A stretch of 64,000 bases of DNA from Paraburkholderia tagetis (lineage in GTDB: Bacteria; Pseudomonadota; Gammaproteobacteria; Burkholderiales; Burkholderiaceae), in NCBI RefSeq assembly GCF_022213065.1, contig NZ_JAKLJA010000008.1:62001-126000 (forward strand). Reading direction: 5' to 3'. The notes beneath the pieces were generated by a model. That model did no database searches and was not told the origin of the DNA. It was given only the letters and a program-made list of their open reading frames with translations. Shown here one piece after another: positions 15,942-26,245 of this stretch (its first letter is position 1; the number at the start of each line of letters is the position of its first letter). The position numbers were made by a program, and so were the translations under genes.

Positions 15942-17234
15942 ATGAAAAATCGCCTCACCTTTTATATTGCGGTTGGCATGATATTGGGCGTCATTGCGGG
16001 CTACGCGTGCCACGCCAGCACATCCGATCCGGCCACACTCAAAGCCATTGCAGGATACTTCTCGATCGTCACGGACATCTTCCTGCGCCTCATCAAGATG
16101 ATCATCGCGCCACTAGTGTTTGTCACGCTGGTGTCGGGCCTGGCCGGCATGGACAGCGGCCAGGACGTGGGCCGCATCGGCTTGCGTTCGGTAGGCTGGT
16201 TTGTTTGCGCGTCGCTGATTTCGCTCACGATGGGCCTCATCTTCGCGAATCTCCTGCAACCGGGCGCTGGCCTGCATATGGTCGCGGGTACAGGCGAGGT
16301 CGAAACCGGCCTGAATACGTCGGCATTGAACTTCAAGGACGTATTGACCCACGCCTTTCCGACCAGCCTGCTGGACGCCATGGCGCGTAACGACATCCTG
16401 CAGATCCTGGTCTTCTCCGTGTTCCTCGGCCTGGCGCTGGGCGCGACGAAGCGGGACGCGCGCGTCAAGGTCGTGATCGAAATAATCGACGGCATGGTGC
16501 CCGTCATGCTGCGCGTGACGAACTACGTCATGCGTGCAGCACCCTTCGGCGTGTTCGGTGCGATCGCTTCGGCGGTAACGCTGCGCGGCCTCGACGTCAT
16601 CTACACCTACGGCAAGTTGATTGGCTCCTTCTATGTCGGGCTGGCCGCGCTGTGGGCAATTCTGGTTTTCGTCGGCTATCTGTTCCTCGGCCGTAGCGTC
16701 GGCGCCTTGCTCAAGGCGATACGCGAACCGGCGATGATCGCGTTTGCAACGGCGAGCAGCGAGGCGGCGTATCCGCGGCTGACCGAGCAGCTGGAACGCT
16801 TCGGCGTCGACAAGAAAGTCGTCGGCTTCACGCTCCCGTTGGGTTATGCATTCAATCTTGACGGTTCGATGATGTATCAGGCGTTTGCAGCCATCTTCAT
16901 TGCTCAGGCGTTCGGGGTTCACATGCCGATCTCGCAGCAATTCTTCATGCTGCTCGTGCTGATGCTGAGCAGCAAGGGCATGGCCAGCGTGCCGCGCGGT
17001 TCGGTGGTGGTGGTCGCAGCAGTGGCGCCGATGTTTCATTTGCCGGTCGAAGGAGTGGCCATGGTGCTCGCGATCGACCAGATTCTCGACATGGGCCGCA
17101 CGATGACCAATGTGATCGGCAACAGCGTGGCGACCGCTGTGATCGCGAAGTGGGAAGGCGCGCGCCAGAGCAACGCCTCCGACTTCATCGACGACGAGCA
17201 GGTCTTCGGCCCGGCGCAAGGTGGAGCAAAATGA
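15942..17234 (+). CDS. Dicarboxylate/amino acid:cation symporter (DAACS family)
   Basis: A 430-residue inner-membrane transporter of the GltP/DctA family. It has a run of transmembrane segments in the N-terminal half, the re-entrant-loop motif FATASSEAAYPRLTEQLERF (serine-rich in the family) and the FNLDGSMMYQAFAAIFIAQ segment that forms the substrate and sodium site. It likely imports aspartate, glutamate or C4-dicarboxylates with sodium or protons. Its TGA overlaps the next gene by the ATGA arrangement, so the two are translationally coupled. It lies under the second LysR-type operator. Confidence 0.9.
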   Translation: MKNRLTFYIAVGMILGVIAGYACHASTSDPATLKAIAGYFSIVTDIFLRLIKMIIAPLVFVTLVSGLAGMDSGQDVGRIGLRSVGWFVCASLISLTMGLIFANLLQPGAGLHMVAGTGEVETGLNTSALNFKDVLTHAFPTSLLDAMARNDILQILVFSVFLGLALGATKRDARVKVVIEIIDGMVPVMLRVTNYVMRAAPFGVFGAIASAVTLRGLDVIYTYGKLIGSFYVGLAALWAILVFVGYLFLGRSVGALLKAIREPAMIAFATASSEAAYPRLTEQLERFGVDKKVVGFTLPLGYAFNLDGSMMYQAFAAIFIAQAFGVHMPISQQFFMLLVLMLSSKGMASVPRGSVVVVAAVAPMFHLPVEGVAMVLAIDQILDMGRTMTNVIGNSVATAVIAKWEGARQSNASDFIDDEQVFGPAQGGAK

Positions 17235-18709
17235 CTTCCGGCAACGCCGACCACAAGCGAAAGTTCGGCATTGTCGGCGGACTGGGTCCGCTGGCAAGCG
17301 CAGACGTCTTCTTCAAACTGGTGAAGGCGACGCCTGCATCGACCGATGCCGAGCACTTCGACGCAATCTTTCAGCAATCGCCATTTCGCAGTTCGGGCTC
17401 CGGAAGTGCCGCCACGACCGAACGGAAGCTGTATGTCTTCGAGATGATCCGGGACTTCGAGAAACGCGGTGTGACGACGATCGTGCTGCCGTGCTTTCTC
17501 AGTCACACCTTCATCGACGAACTACGCGCGAACACCAGCTTGCAGATCGTGGACATGGTCGAGGCGGTTCGCAGCCATGTTCGACGCAAGTTCCCCGGTG
17601 CAAGCCGCATCGGCGTGCTCGCCTCCGACTACACACGGGAAAAGCGCTTGTTCGAGCATTACTTTGCGGCCCCCGAGTTCGAAGTCATCCATCCCCGATG
17701 CCATGAGCGCTCCGATCCTGTTACGGAAGCCGTATATGGATCGGACGGCATCAAGAGCGGGAACCTGCGCGGCCGTCCCGCCGAGCTATTGCGCAAAGCA
17801 TGCGAGGATCTGATCGAGCAGGGCGCCGAGGTGATCGTACCCGGCATGACCGAAATCGCGCTAGTCGCAGACGAAATCGGCCTGCTGGACGTGCCGCTCG
17901 TCGATTCCAACCTGGTATACGCACAGTACGTCGTATCTGGCGGTTACGCCGCGCCGGCGCACGCCTTCAAGGTGGGCGTCGTGGGCGGCGTCGGCCCCGC
18001 GGCAACGGTTGATTTTCTACAGAAGATTGTCCGGAACACGCCGGCCGCGCGCGACCAGGATCACATCAAACTGCTGGTCGAACAAAACCCGCAGATTCCG
18101 GACCGCACCGGGAATCTGATTGGTGACGGCACCGATCCAACGGTCTCGCTATATGCGACGTGCAAGCGTCTTGAAGACGGCGATGCGGACATCATCGCGA
18201 TTCCGTGCAACACGGCGCATGCATTCGTCGAGCGCATCCAACCGTACCTCAGTATCCCGATTGTGAATATGTTGACCGTCACGGTCGGCTATCTGCGCGA
18301 GACGTATCCGACACTTCGCGATATCGGCGTTCTGGCGACGTCGGGCACGATCGAGAGCGGAGTCTATCGAAAGGCGCTCGAATCGCAGGATTTTCGTCAG
18401 GTTACCCCCTCCCCCGCGCTACAGGAGCGCGTGATGGAATCCATCTACGGAAAGCATGGAGTCAAGGCGGGATATACAAAGGGGAAGTGTCAGGAAGACA
18501 TCGCTGCCGCAATGGAAGAACTGATTGCCGAAGGCGTTGAAGTTGTCGTCCTCGGCTGCACCGAACTCCCGCTCCTTTTGACCGGAAGTGAATTCGCAGG
18601 CAAGAGCGGTGCTCGCGTCAGGCTGGTCGATCCCACAGACGTTCTCGCTCGGCGGTGCATCGCGTACGCATTGTCGGCGGACGCCGCCATCGGTCGAATC
18701 CAAAGTTAA
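17231..18709 (+). CDS. Tandem aspartate/glutamate racemase-fold protein
   Basis: A 492-residue protein built from two racemase domains of about 240 residues: one starts GIVGGLGPLASADVF (about 12), the other GVVGGVGPAATVDFL (about 249). The C-terminal domain has both catalytic cysteines, in AIPCNTAHAF and LGCTELPLLL. The N-terminal domain keeps the first (VLPCFLSHTF) but reads PGMTEIAL where GCTE is expected, so it lacks the second cysteine and cannot do two-base racemisation. One half thus appears catalytic and one structural or regulatory. It overlaps the symporter gene (ATGA) and precedes aspA by 28 bp. Substrate is presumably aspartate. Confidence 0.88.
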   Translation: MTSGNADHKRKFGIVGGLGPLASADVFFKLVKATPASTDAEHFDAIFQQSPFRSSGSGSAATTERKLYVFEMIRDFEKRGVTTIVLPCFLSHTFIDELRANTSLQIVDMVEAVRSHVRRKFPGASRIGVLASDYTREKRLFEHYFAAPEFEVIHPRCHERSDPVTEAVYGSDGIKSGNLRGRPAELLRKACEDLIEQGAEVIVPGMTEIALVADEIGLLDVPLVDSNLVYAQYVVSGGYAAPAHAFKVGVVGGVGPAATVDFLQKIVRNTPAARDQDHIKLLVEQNPQIPDRTGNLIGDGTDPTVSLYATCKRLEDGDADIIAIPCNTAHAFVERIQPYLSIPIVNMLTVTVGYLRETYPTLRDIGVLATSGTIESGVYRKALESQDFRQVTPSPALQERVMESIYGKHGVKAGYTKGKCQEDIAAAMEELIAEGVEVVVLGCTELPLLLTGSEFAGKSGARVRLVDPTDVLARRCIAYALSADAAIGRIQS

Positions 18710-18737
18710 ACCGAAAACTCTCCAACGGAGCAAAAAC

Positions 18738-20156
18738 ATGCAAGACCGTTCCGAACGCATCGAACACGATCTTCTTGGCGACCTCGCTGTACCCAACGAA
18801 GTCTATTACGGAGTCCACACGCTTCGCGCGCTCATCAATTTTCCGATTACCGGTATTCCCATCTCGACCTGGCCGAATCTGATCAACGCATTGGCGTATG
18901 TGAAAGAGGCCGCGGCAATCGCGAACTGCGAGTTGCGCCTGCTCCCCGAGCACAAGATGAAGGCCATCGTTCACGCGTGCCAGCAGATCCGGGAGGGGAT
19001 CGCTCACGATCAGTTCGTCGTCGATGTGATTCAGGGCGGGGCCGGCACGTCGACCAATATGAACGCGAACGAGGTGATCGCCAATCTCGCCCTCGAACAT
19101 CTTGGCCACAAGCGAGGAGACTACGCGGTGCTGCACCCGAACGAAGATGTGAATCTCGGGCAGAGCACCAACGACGTTTATCCGACTGCGTTGAAAATCG
19201 CCACCTATATGGGCATTGCGCAACTGGTCGATGCGATGGGTGTCTTGCGAGCATCGTTCGAACGGAAGGCGGTGGAGTTTCGCGACGATCTGAAGATGGG
19301 CCGAACCCAGTTGCAGGACGCGGTCCCCATGACATTGGGACAGGAATTCAGCACCTTTGCAGTCATGCTCGACGAAGATCAGGAGCGTCTGCGGGAAGCA
19401 TCGCAATTGATTTGCGAAATCAATCTGGGCGCTACGGCAATTGGTACGGGCATCAACACGTCGCCCGACTATGCGCCTCTCGTCTGCCGCCATCTGGCCA
19501 GCGTCACGGGTATCCCTGTGACGACGTCCCCCAATCTCGTGGAGGCGACGCAGGACGTCGGCTCATTCGTGCAACTGTCGGGGGTGCTCAAGCGCGTGGC
19601 GGTCAAGCTCTCGAAGGTCTGCAACGACCTTCGCCTGCTTTCGAGCGGCCCACGCGCAGGTCTTGGCGAAATCAATCTGCCGCCGGTTCAGGCGGGCTCC
19701 AGCATCATGCCGGGCAAGGTCAACCCGGTTATTCCGGAGGTCGTGAACCAGATCGCTTTTGAAGTTATCGGCAATGACGTGACGGTGAGCTTTGCCGCGG
19801 AGGCCGGCCAATTGCAGTTGAACGCGTTCGAACCGGTCATTGCGCACAGCCTGTTCAAGAGCGTTGCGCATCTGCGTGCGGGATGCCTCACCCTTGCATC
19901 GAGGTGCGTCGACGGAATCACGGCCAACCGCGATCGGCTTCGCTCGCTCGTTGAAAATTCGATCGGCATCGTGACTGCGCTGAACCCGTACATCGGCTAT
20001 ACGAATGCGACCCAGGTGGCGCAGGAAGCACTCGTATCGGGAAGAGGCGTCGCGGAAATCGTCATCGAGAGAGGACTGCTCACCCGGGCTCAACTCGAAG
20101 ACATTCTCAAGCCAACGATGTTGACGCAGCCGAGGCATAACCTGCCCCTTGCGTAA
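18738..20156 (+). CDS. aspA: Aspartate ammonia-lyase
   Basis: A 472-residue enzyme of the fumarase/aspartase superfamily that converts aspartate to fumarate and ammonia. The ATG at 18738 is preceded by CGGAG and begins RIEHDLLGDLAVPNEVYYGV, the aspartase N-terminus. The signature loop GSSIMPGKVNPVIPE (about residue 320) holds the catalytic Ser. NEDVNLGQSTNDVYPTALKI is the second conserved region. It is the last gene of the transporter-racemase-lyase operon and delivers the carbon to the TCA cycle. It converges on the liu operon. Confidence 0.94.
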   Translation: MQDRSERIEHDLLGDLAVPNEVYYGVHTLRALINFPITGIPISTWPNLINALAYVKEAAAIANCELRLLPEHKMKAIVHACQQIREGIAHDQFVVDVIQGGAGTSTNMNANEVIANLALEHLGHKRGDYAVLHPNEDVNLGQSTNDVYPTALKIATYMGIAQLVDAMGVLRASFERKAVEFRDDLKMGRTQLQDAVPMTLGQEFSTFAVMLDEDQERLREASQLICEINLGATAIGTGINTSPDYAPLVCRHLASVTGIPVTTSPNLVEATQDVGSFVQLSGVLKRVAVKLSKVCNDLRLLSSGPRAGLGEINLPPVQAGSSIMPGKVNPVIPEVVNQIAFEVIGNDVTVSFAAEAGQLQLNAFEPVIAHSLFKSVAHLRAGCLTLASRCVDGITANRDRLRSLVENSIGIVTALNPYIGYTNATQVAQEALVSGRGVAEIVIERGLLTRAQLEDILKPTMLTQPRHNLPLA

Positions 20157-20349
20157 CGCCACCAGCATCGGGCTGACGACCGGAGCATTCATGCAGCGAC
20201 GAACCGGTGCCAGCATGATGCTGCCGCTGCGCGAGCGCGCCTTTCCAGACTTCGTCGCAGTCCTTGCGCTCGGCCCTTCTGGCGGCCAGCGCAAGCCCGT
20301 TATGAATGTGAACAGGCCCAAGACACACCTGAAGTTGCAGGCGTGATCC

Positions 20350-22359
20350 TCACTCGGCCTCGAGCATCAGCAGTTGCGCACCATCGGCAACCTGGTCGCC
20401 CACGGCGTACAGCACTTCGGTCACCTTGCCCGCTGCCGGCGCGCCGATGGTGTGCTCCATCTTCATCGCCTCCATCACGATGAGCGGCGCGCCCTTCTCC
20501 ACCACCGCGCCCGGCTCCACGAGCACGGCAATCACCTTGCCGGGCATCGGCGCCGTGAGGCGGCCTTCGCCGTGCTCGGCATCCGCCGCGTGCGCGAGCA
20601 GGTTCTGCCATTCGAACGACATGGCCACGCCAAGGCAGAACACGTGAAAAACATCACCGTCGATGAACACGTGCCCCGTCACGCGATTATTGCCAATGGT
20701 CGCGCCGTATTCGTTCTCGCGCTCACCGCGCCACCACGTGTAACGCTCTTCTTCGCCCGCGCATGCGAGCGTCTGTGCGCCGCCGTCGTGCGTGAATGCC
20801 GTCGACAATGCCGTATCGCTTTCGGTATCGCGCCACGCGAAGGTCTGCGCGAAGCCGCCATTCAGCCGCCAATGCGCCAGCGCCTGCCACGGCGACGCGC
20901 CCAGCCCCACGCCGCCCTCGCGAGCGATCAGCGCCGCGCAAGCCAGCGCGAGCGCCTCGCGCAACGGCTTTTTCTGCGCAGCGAACAGCGCATCGTGATG
21001 ACGCTCGATGAGGCCCGTGTCGAGATCGGCGCCCGCGAACGGCTCGCAGGTCACGAGCCGGTGCAGGAACTCCACGTTCGTGTGCGGGCCGACGATCTCG
21101 CACTCCTCCAGCGCGCGCCGCATGCGCGCGAGCGCTTCGTCGCGCGTCGCGCCGTGCACGATGAGCTTGGCGATCATCGGGTCGTAGAACGGCGTGATGG
21201 TGTCGCCCTCGCGCACGCCGCTGTCGATGCGCACGCTCGCGCGCTCGCCCGCCTCGCCAATGCTGAACTCGACGCCCTCAGGCATGCGCAGATGCTTGAG
21301 CGTGCCCGTCGAAGGCAGGAAGCCGCGCGCGGGATTCTCGGCGTAGATGCGCGCTTCGAGCGCGTGCCCCGTCACCGTGAGTTGCGACTGTTCGAGCGGC
21401 AGCGGCTCGCCCGACGCCACGCGCAGTTGCCATTCGACGAGGTCGAGTCCCGTGACCATTTCCGTCACCGGATGCTCGACCTGCAGGCGCGTATTCATCT
21501 CCATGAAGTAGAAGTCCGCGCCCGTCATGATGAACTCGACGGTGCCCGCGCCCACGTAGTTCACCGCGCGCGCGGCCGCAACCGCGGCCTCGCCCATCGC
21601 GCGCCGCACGCTGTCGTCGAGGCCCGGGGCGGGCGCTTCTTCGAGCACTTTCTGGTGGCGCCGCTGCACGGAGCAGTCGCGGTCGAACAGATACACGGCG
21701 CCGCCGTGTTGATCGGCGAACACCTGCACTTCCACGTGTCGCGGGCGCGTGAGGTACTTCTCGATCAGCACGCGGTCGTTGCCGAAGCTGCTTGCGGCTT
21801 CACGCTTGCATGAAGCGAGCGCCGCCGCCAGATCTTCGCTGCGCTCGACCACGCGCATGCCCTTGCCGCCGCCGCCCGCGCTCGCCTTGAGCAGCACGGG
21901 ATAGCCCATCGAATCGGCTTCGCGTTGCAACAGCGCGGCGTCCTGGTCGTCGCCGTGGTAGCCCGGCACGAGCGGCACGGCTGCCGCGTGCATGAGCGCC
22001 TTGGCGGCGGCCTTCGAGCCCATCGCGGCAATTGCCGCGACCGGCGGCCCGATAAAGACAATGCCGGCTTCTTCGCACGCACGCCCGAAATCTTCGTTTT
22101 CCGAAAGAAATCCGTAACCCGGGTGAATCGCTTGCGCACCGGTCGCTTTTGCGGCTGCGATGATGCGCTCGATCCGCAGATAGCTCTGCTGGGCGCTAGC
22201 CTCGCCGATATGTACGGCCTCGTCGCACGCGGCCACGTGCTTGGCGTTCGCATCGGCGTCCGAATAGACGGCCACGCTCTTTACGCCGAGGCGGCGGCAG
22301 GTGGCCGCGACCCGGCAGGCAATCTCGCCCCGGTTGGCGATCAGAATCTTGTTGAACAT
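20350..22359 (-). CDS. liuD: Methylcrotonoyl-CoA carboxylase, biotin-containing alpha subunit
   Basis: A 669-residue protein with biotin carboxylase domain (1 to about 450; start FNKILIANRGEIACRVAATC, ATP-binding KASAGGGGKGMRVV, and EMNTRLQVEHPVTE), a middle domain, and a C-terminal biotinyl domain with EAMKMEHT, the biotinylated Lys near 635. Together with the beta subunit at 23211 it carboxylates 3-methylcrotonyl-CoA in leucine and isovalerate breakdown. Gene order liuA-liuB-liuC-liuD, all on the minus strand with gaps of 19-34 bp, separates it from propionyl- or acetyl-CoA carboxylases. It is the last gene; no HMG-CoA lyase gene follows. Confidence 0.93.
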   Translation of the reverse strand: MFNKILIANRGEIACRVAATCRRLGVKSVAVYSDADANAKHVAACDEAVHIGEASAQQSYLRIERIIAAAKATGAQAIHPGYGFLSENEDFGRACEEAGIVFIGPPVAAIAAMGSKAAAKALMHAAAVPLVPGYHGDDQDAALLQREADSMGYPVLLKASAGGGGKGMRVVERSEDLAAALASCKREAASSFGNDRVLIEKYLTRPRHVEVQVFADQHGGAVYLFDRDCSVQRRHQKVLEEAPAPGLDDSVRRAMGEAAVAAARAVNYVGAGTVEFIMTGADFYFMEMNTRLQVEHPVTEMVTGLDLVEWQLRVASGEPLPLEQSQLTVTGHALEARIYAENPARGFLPSTGTLKHLRMPEGVEFSIGEAGERASVRIDSGVREGDTITPFYDPMIAKLIVHGATRDEALARMRRALEECEIVGPHTNVEFLHRLVTCEPFAGADLDTGLIERHHDALFAAQKKPLREALALACAALIAREGGVGLGASPWQALAHWRLNGGFAQTFAWRDTESDTALSTAFTHDGGAQTLACAGEEERYTWWRGERENEYGATIGNNRVTGHVFIDGDVFHVFCLGVAMSFEWQNLLAHAADAEHGEGRLTAPMPGKVIAVLVEPGAVVEKGAPLIVMEAMKMEHTIGAPAAGKVTEVLYAVGDQVADGAQLLMLEAE

Positions 22360-22393
22360 AGGAGGTCTCGCTATCGTTCTGGTTCGCCGTCAT

Positions 22394-23191
22394 TCAAGCC
22401 GAATCACGCCAGCGCGGCGTGCGCTTTTCGAGGAACGACGAAACACCGTCGCGCCCCTCATCGCTCGCGCGAATGCGCGCGATGCGCACCGCCGTGTCTT
22501 CGATCAGCGCGTCATCAATTGACTCGCCCGCGATGTCCTGCACGAGCTGCTTGCACTCGCGCACCGCGTTCGGGCTGTTTGCGCAGAGCGTATCGGCGAT
22601 GCGCTGCACGGTGGCATCCAGTTCGCCCGCGCTCACCGCTTCGCTCACGAGGCCGAGGCGCAGCGCCGTCGCGCAATCGAATGCTTCCGCCGTGACGAAG
22701 TAGCGGCGCGAAGCCTGCTCGCCGAGCGCGCGGATCACATACGGCGCGATGGTCGCGGGCATCAGGCCAAGACGCGCTTCGGACAGGCAGAAGTGCACCG
22801 TCTCCACCGCCACGACGATATCGGCCGCGCACACGAGGCCCATGCCGCCCGCGTAGGCGTCGCCATGCACGCGCGCGATCACGGGCTTCGGGCAACGGTA
22901 CACGGCGGAGAGCATATGCGCGAGACGCAGTGCGTCGGCGCGGTTCTCCTCGTCGGAGTAGCCGGCCATCTTGCGCATCCAGTTCAGGTCCGCGCCCGCG
23001 CAGAAAGCCTTGCCGTTGCCCGCGAGCACGATGGCGCGCACGTCGTCGCGCGCGCCGAGCGCCGTAAAGGCGGCGGTCACGTCGGCGATCATCGTCTCGT
23101 TGAACGCGTTGCGCACGTCGGGGCGATTGAGCGTGACAGTCGCGACATGACCGGTCACCTCGACCAGCAGCGTTTCGTATTGCATCGTCAT
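22394..23191 (-). CDS. liuC: Enoyl-CoA hydratase, probable methylglutaconyl-CoA hydratase
   Basis: A 265-residue crotonase-fold enzyme. Oxyanion-hole loops are seen in GKAFCAGADLNWM and GDAYAGGMGLVCAAD, and the catalytic Glu in LSEARLGLMPATI. Its place between the two methylcrotonoyl-CoA carboxylase subunit genes identifies it as the hydratase that converts 3-methylglutaconyl-CoA to HMG-CoA. The start at 23191 follows GGAGAACATG-type spacing. Family assignment is firm; substrate follows from the operon. Confidence 0.9.
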   Translation of the reverse strand: MTMQYETLLVEVTGHVATVTLNRPDVRNAFNETMIADVTAAFTALGARDDVRAIVLAGNGKAFCAGADLNWMRKMAGYSDEENRADALRLAHMLSAVYRCPKPVIARVHGDAYAGGMGLVCAADIVVAVETVHFCLSEARLGLMPATIAPYVIRALGEQASRRYFVTAEAFDCATALRLGLVSEAVSAGELDATVQRIADTLCANSPNAVRECKQLVQDIAGESIDDALIEDTAVRIARIRASDEGRDGVSSFLEKRTPRWRDSA

Positions 23192-23210
23192 GTTCTCCTT
23201 CTCCGCGCGC

Positions 23211-24818
23211 TTACATGCGGAACACGCCGAAGCGCGTGTCTTCGATCGGCGCGTTCATCGTCGCCGAGAGCCCGAGGCCGAGCACGTCGCGCGTCTGGGC
23301 CGGATCGATCACGCCGTCGTCCCACAGGCGCGCGCTCGCATAGTACGGATGCCCCTGGCGTTCGTACTGGTCGCGAATCGGCTGCTTGAACGCCTCTTCC
23401 TCTTCCGCGCTCCACGTGCCGCCCTTGCCTTCGATGCCGTCGCGGCGCACCGTCGCGAGCACGGAGGCGGCCTGCTCGCCGCCCATCACCGAGATGCGCG
23501 CATTCGGCCACATCCACAGAAAGCGCGGCGAGTATGCACGGCCGCACATGCCGTAATTGCCCGCACCGAACGAGCCGCCGATGATGACCGTGAACTTCGG
23601 CACCTTGGCCGTGGCCACCGCCGTCACCATCTTCGCGCCGTTACGCGCGATGCCTTCGTTCTCGTACTTGCGGCCCACCATGAAGCCCGTGATGTTCTGC
23701 AGGAACACGAGCGGAATCTTGCGCTGGCAGCACAGCTCGATGAAGTGCGTGCCCTTGAGCGCCGACTCGGAAAAGAGAATGCCGTTGTTCGCGACGATCC
23801 CCACCGGATGGCCCCAAATATGCGCGAAGCCCGTGACGAGTGTGGTGCCGTAGCGCGCCTTGAATTCGTCGAAGGCCGAGTCGTCGACGATGCGCGCGAT
23901 TACTTCGCGCACGTCGAACGGTTTGCGCGTATCCACGGGAATGACGCCGTAGAGACTCTTTGCGTCGTAACGCGGCGGCAGCGGCTCGCGCAGCACCACG
24001 GGCGACGTTTTCGTGCGATTCAGATTGCCGACGATCGAACGCGCGATGGCCAGCGCATGCGGATCGTTTTGCGCGAGATGGTCGGCCACGCCCGAAAGGC
24101 GCGTATGCACGTCGCCGCCGCCGAGGTCTTCGGCGCTGACTTCCTCGCCGGTCGCGGCCTTCACGAGCGGCGGGCCGCCCAGGAAAATCGTGCCCTGGTT
24201 CTTCACGATGATCGACTCGTCGCTCATCGCGGGCACGTAGGCGCCGCCCGCCGTGCACGAACCCATCACCACGGCGATCTGCGGGATGCCCTGCGCCGAG
24301 AGATTCGCCTGGTTGTAGAAGATGCGGCCGAAGTGGTCGCGATCGGGAAACACGTCGTCCTGGTTCGGCAAATTCGCGCCGCCCGAATCGACGAGATACA
24401 CGCACGGCAGGTTGTTTTCCTGCGCGATTTCCTGCGCGCGCACGTGCTTCTTCACGGTGACGGGATAGTACGTGCCGCCCTTCACAGTGGCGTCGTTACA
24501 GACGATCACGCACTCCTGGCCCGCGATGCGCCCGATGCCGGTGATGATGCCGGCACCCGGCGCGGCGTCGTGGTACATGCCGTAGGCCGCGAGCTGCGAA
24601 AGCTCGAGAAACGGCGTACCCGGGTCGAGCAGTTGCGCGATACGCTCGCGCGGCAGCAGCTTGCCGCGCGAGACGTGCTTGTCGCGCGCCGCCTCGCCGC
24701 CGCCCAGCGACAGCTTCTGGATTTTTTCGCGCAGGTCCGCCACCAGCGCTTCGAGCGCGGCGGCGTTCGTCTTGAAGTCATCCGAGCGCGGATTGAGCTT
24801 CGATTCGATAATCGGCAT
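23211..24818 (-). CDS. liuB: Methylcrotonoyl-CoA carboxylase, carboxyltransferase beta subunit
   Basis: A 535-residue protein with the two-crotonase-domain carboxyltransferase architecture. Recognisable blocks are [38 protein letters not shown] (typical of the MCC beta subunit), [18 protein letters not shown] and [15 protein letters not shown]. It transfers the carboxyl group from biotin on the alpha subunit to 3-methylcrotonyl-CoA. It is the second gene of the operon, 25 bp after the isovaleryl-CoA dehydrogenase gene, with GAGGATAGACGAG before the ATG. Confidence 0.94.
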   Translation of the reverse strand: MPIIESKLNPRSDDFKTNAAALEALVADLREKIQKLSLGGGEAARDKHVSRGKLLPRERIAQLLDPGTPFLELSQLAAYGMYHDAAPGAGIITGIGRIAGQECVIVCNDATVKGGTYYPVTVKKHVRAQEIAQENNLPCVYLVDSGGANLPNQDDVFPDRDHFGRIFYNQANLSAQGIPQIAVVMGSCTAGGAYVPAMSDESIIVKNQGTIFLGGPPLVKAATGEEVSAEDLGGGDVHTRLSGVADHLAQNDPHALAIARSIVGNLNRTKTSPVVLREPLPPRYDAKSLYGVIPVDTRKPFDVREVIARIVDDSAFDEFKARYGTTLVTGFAHIWGHPVGIVANNGILFSESALKGTHFIELCCQRKIPLVFLQNITGFMVGRKYENEGIARNGAKMVTAVATAKVPKFTVIIGGSFGAGNYGMCGRAYSPRFLWMWPNARISVMGGEQAASVLATVRRDGIEGKGGTWSAEEEEAFKQPIRDQYERQGHPYYASARLWDDGVIDPAQTRDVLGLGLSATMNAPIEDTRFGVFRM

Positions 24819-24843
24819 CTCGTCTATCCTCAGGATTGCGAAA

Positions 24844-26025
24844 TCAGGCAGTTTCCGCGAACAGCTCGCGGCCGATCAACATGCGGCGAATCTCGCTCGT
24901 GCCCGCGCCGATTTCGTAGAGCTTCGCGTCGCGCCAGAGACGCCCCACCGGATACTCGTTGATATAGCCGTTGCCGCCGAGAATCTGAATGGCCTCGCCG
25001 GCCATCCACGTGGCTTTTTCCGCCGTGTAGAGAATCACGCCGGCGCAGTCCTTGCGCACCTGGCGCACGTGCCCCTGGTGGAGTGTGTCGAGCTGGCGAC
25101 CGACCGCGTAGAGATACGCGCGGCACGCCTGGAAGGTCGTATAAAGGTCGGCGACCTTGCCCTGGATAAGCTGGAATTCGCCGATGGCCTGGCCGAACTG
25201 CTTGCGCTCGTGAATGTACGGCACCACCGAATCCATCACGGCGGCCATGATGCCCGTGGGGCCGCCCGCGAGCACGGCGCGTTCGTAGTCGAGGCCGCTC
25301 ATGAGCACCTTCACGCCGCCGTTGAGCTGGCCGAGAATATTTTCTTCGGGTACCTCAACATCCTGAAACACCAGTTCGCCCGTGTGCGAGCCGCGCATGC
25401 CGAGCTTGTCGAGCTTTTGCGCGACGGAAAAACCCTTCATGCCCTTCTCGACGATGAACGCCGTAATGCCGCGCGGACCGGCTTCGATATCGGTCTTCGC
25501 ATAGACCACGAGCGTGTCGCAATCCGGGCCGTTAGTGATCCACATCTTCGTGCCGTTGAGCACGTATTTGTCGCCCTTTTTATCGGCGCGCAGCTTCATG
25601 CTGACGACATCGGAACCGGCGTTCGGCTCGCTCATCGCGAGTGCGCCCACGTGCTCACCCGAAACCAGCTTGGGCAGGTATTTGCGCTTTTGCGCCTCGG
25701 TGCCGTTGCGGTGGATCTGGTTCACGCAGAGATTCGAATGCGCGCCATACGAAAGGCCGACCGAAGCCGAGGCGCGCGAGATTTCCTCCATCGCCACCAT
25801 GTGCGCCGTGTAGCCCATGTTCGCGCCGCCGTATTCTTCGGAGACGGTCATGCCGAGCACGCCCAGATCGCCGAACTTGCGCCAGAGGTCCATCGGGAAC
25901 TGGTCGGTGCGGTCGATCTCGCCCGCGCGCGGGGCGATTTCCTTTGCCGCGAAGTTCGCGATGCTGTCGCGCAGCATTTCGACTTCTTCACCAAGCGGGA
26001 ACTGCAAACCGGGTACGTTGCTCAT
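24844..26025 (-). CDS. liuA: Isovaleryl-CoA dehydrogenase
   Basis: A 393-residue acyl-CoA dehydrogenase. The ATG at 26025 is preceded by GAGGAG and starts [19 protein letters not shown], the usual N-terminus; codons upstream are not homologous. The catalytic Glu typical of isovaleryl-CoA dehydrogenases lies in [15 protein letters not shown] rather than near the C-terminus. GAMAMSEP-like [16 protein letters not shown] and WITNGPD are FAD and substrate blocks. It oxidises isovaleryl-CoA to 3-methylcrotonyl-CoA and is the first gene of liuABCD, with a palindrome 78 bp upstream of its start. Confidence 0.95.
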   Translation of the reverse strand: MSNVPGLQFPLGEEVEMLRDSIANFAAKEIAPRAGEIDRTDQFPMDLWRKFGDLGVLGMTVSEEYGGANMGYTAHMVAMEEISRASASVGLSYGAHSNLCVNQIHRNGTEAQKRKYLPKLVSGEHVGALAMSEPNAGSDVVSMKLRADKKGDKYVLNGTKMWITNGPDCDTLVVYAKTDIEAGPRGITAFIVEKGMKGFSVAQKLDKLGMRGSHTGELVFQDVEVPEENILGQLNGGVKVLMSGLDYERAVLAGGPTGIMAAVMDSVVPYIHERKQFGQAIGEFQLIQGKVADLYTTFQACRAYLYAVGRQLDTLHQGHVRQVRKDCAGVILYTAEKATWMAGEAIQILGGNGYINEYPVGRLWRDAKLYEIGAGTSEIRRMLIGRELFAETA

Positions 26026-26102
26026 TCTGTGTCTCCTCAATGGGGCGCGGGCGCTCTCGCGGGTGACGCGACTTGCCCTTCGGGGACATATTTCACGCCA
26101 CA

Positions 26103-26118
26103 TTTACGTTAACGTCAA
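26103..26118. promoter_or_regulatory. Palindromic operator of the liu operon
   Basis: TTTACGTTAACGTCAA is a near-perfect 16-bp palindrome centred on GTTAAC, located between liuA and the divergent TetR gene, in a locally AT-rich region. Branched-chain catabolic regulators of proteobacteria (LiuR of MerR type, LiuQ of TetR type) are known to act on palindromic sites before liu genes. The site fits such a role; binding is inferred. Confidence 0.62.
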
Positions 26119-26245
26119 TAGATATTTTTGAGTCACACTCAGATTTCCGCATTGCCAGCATTTTTAGCGCCCTTACGACCTTGAAAAGCGCTAGATATCG
26201 TGCATAATCAGCACCAATCCCGCCGTAAACTGAACTTCACTCAGA

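Noticed and set aside
20149..20346. 65-codon plus-strand frame between aspA and liuD
   Set aside because: Overlaps the aspA end, has no ribosome binding site and looks random; the interval is probably the convergent 3' region.
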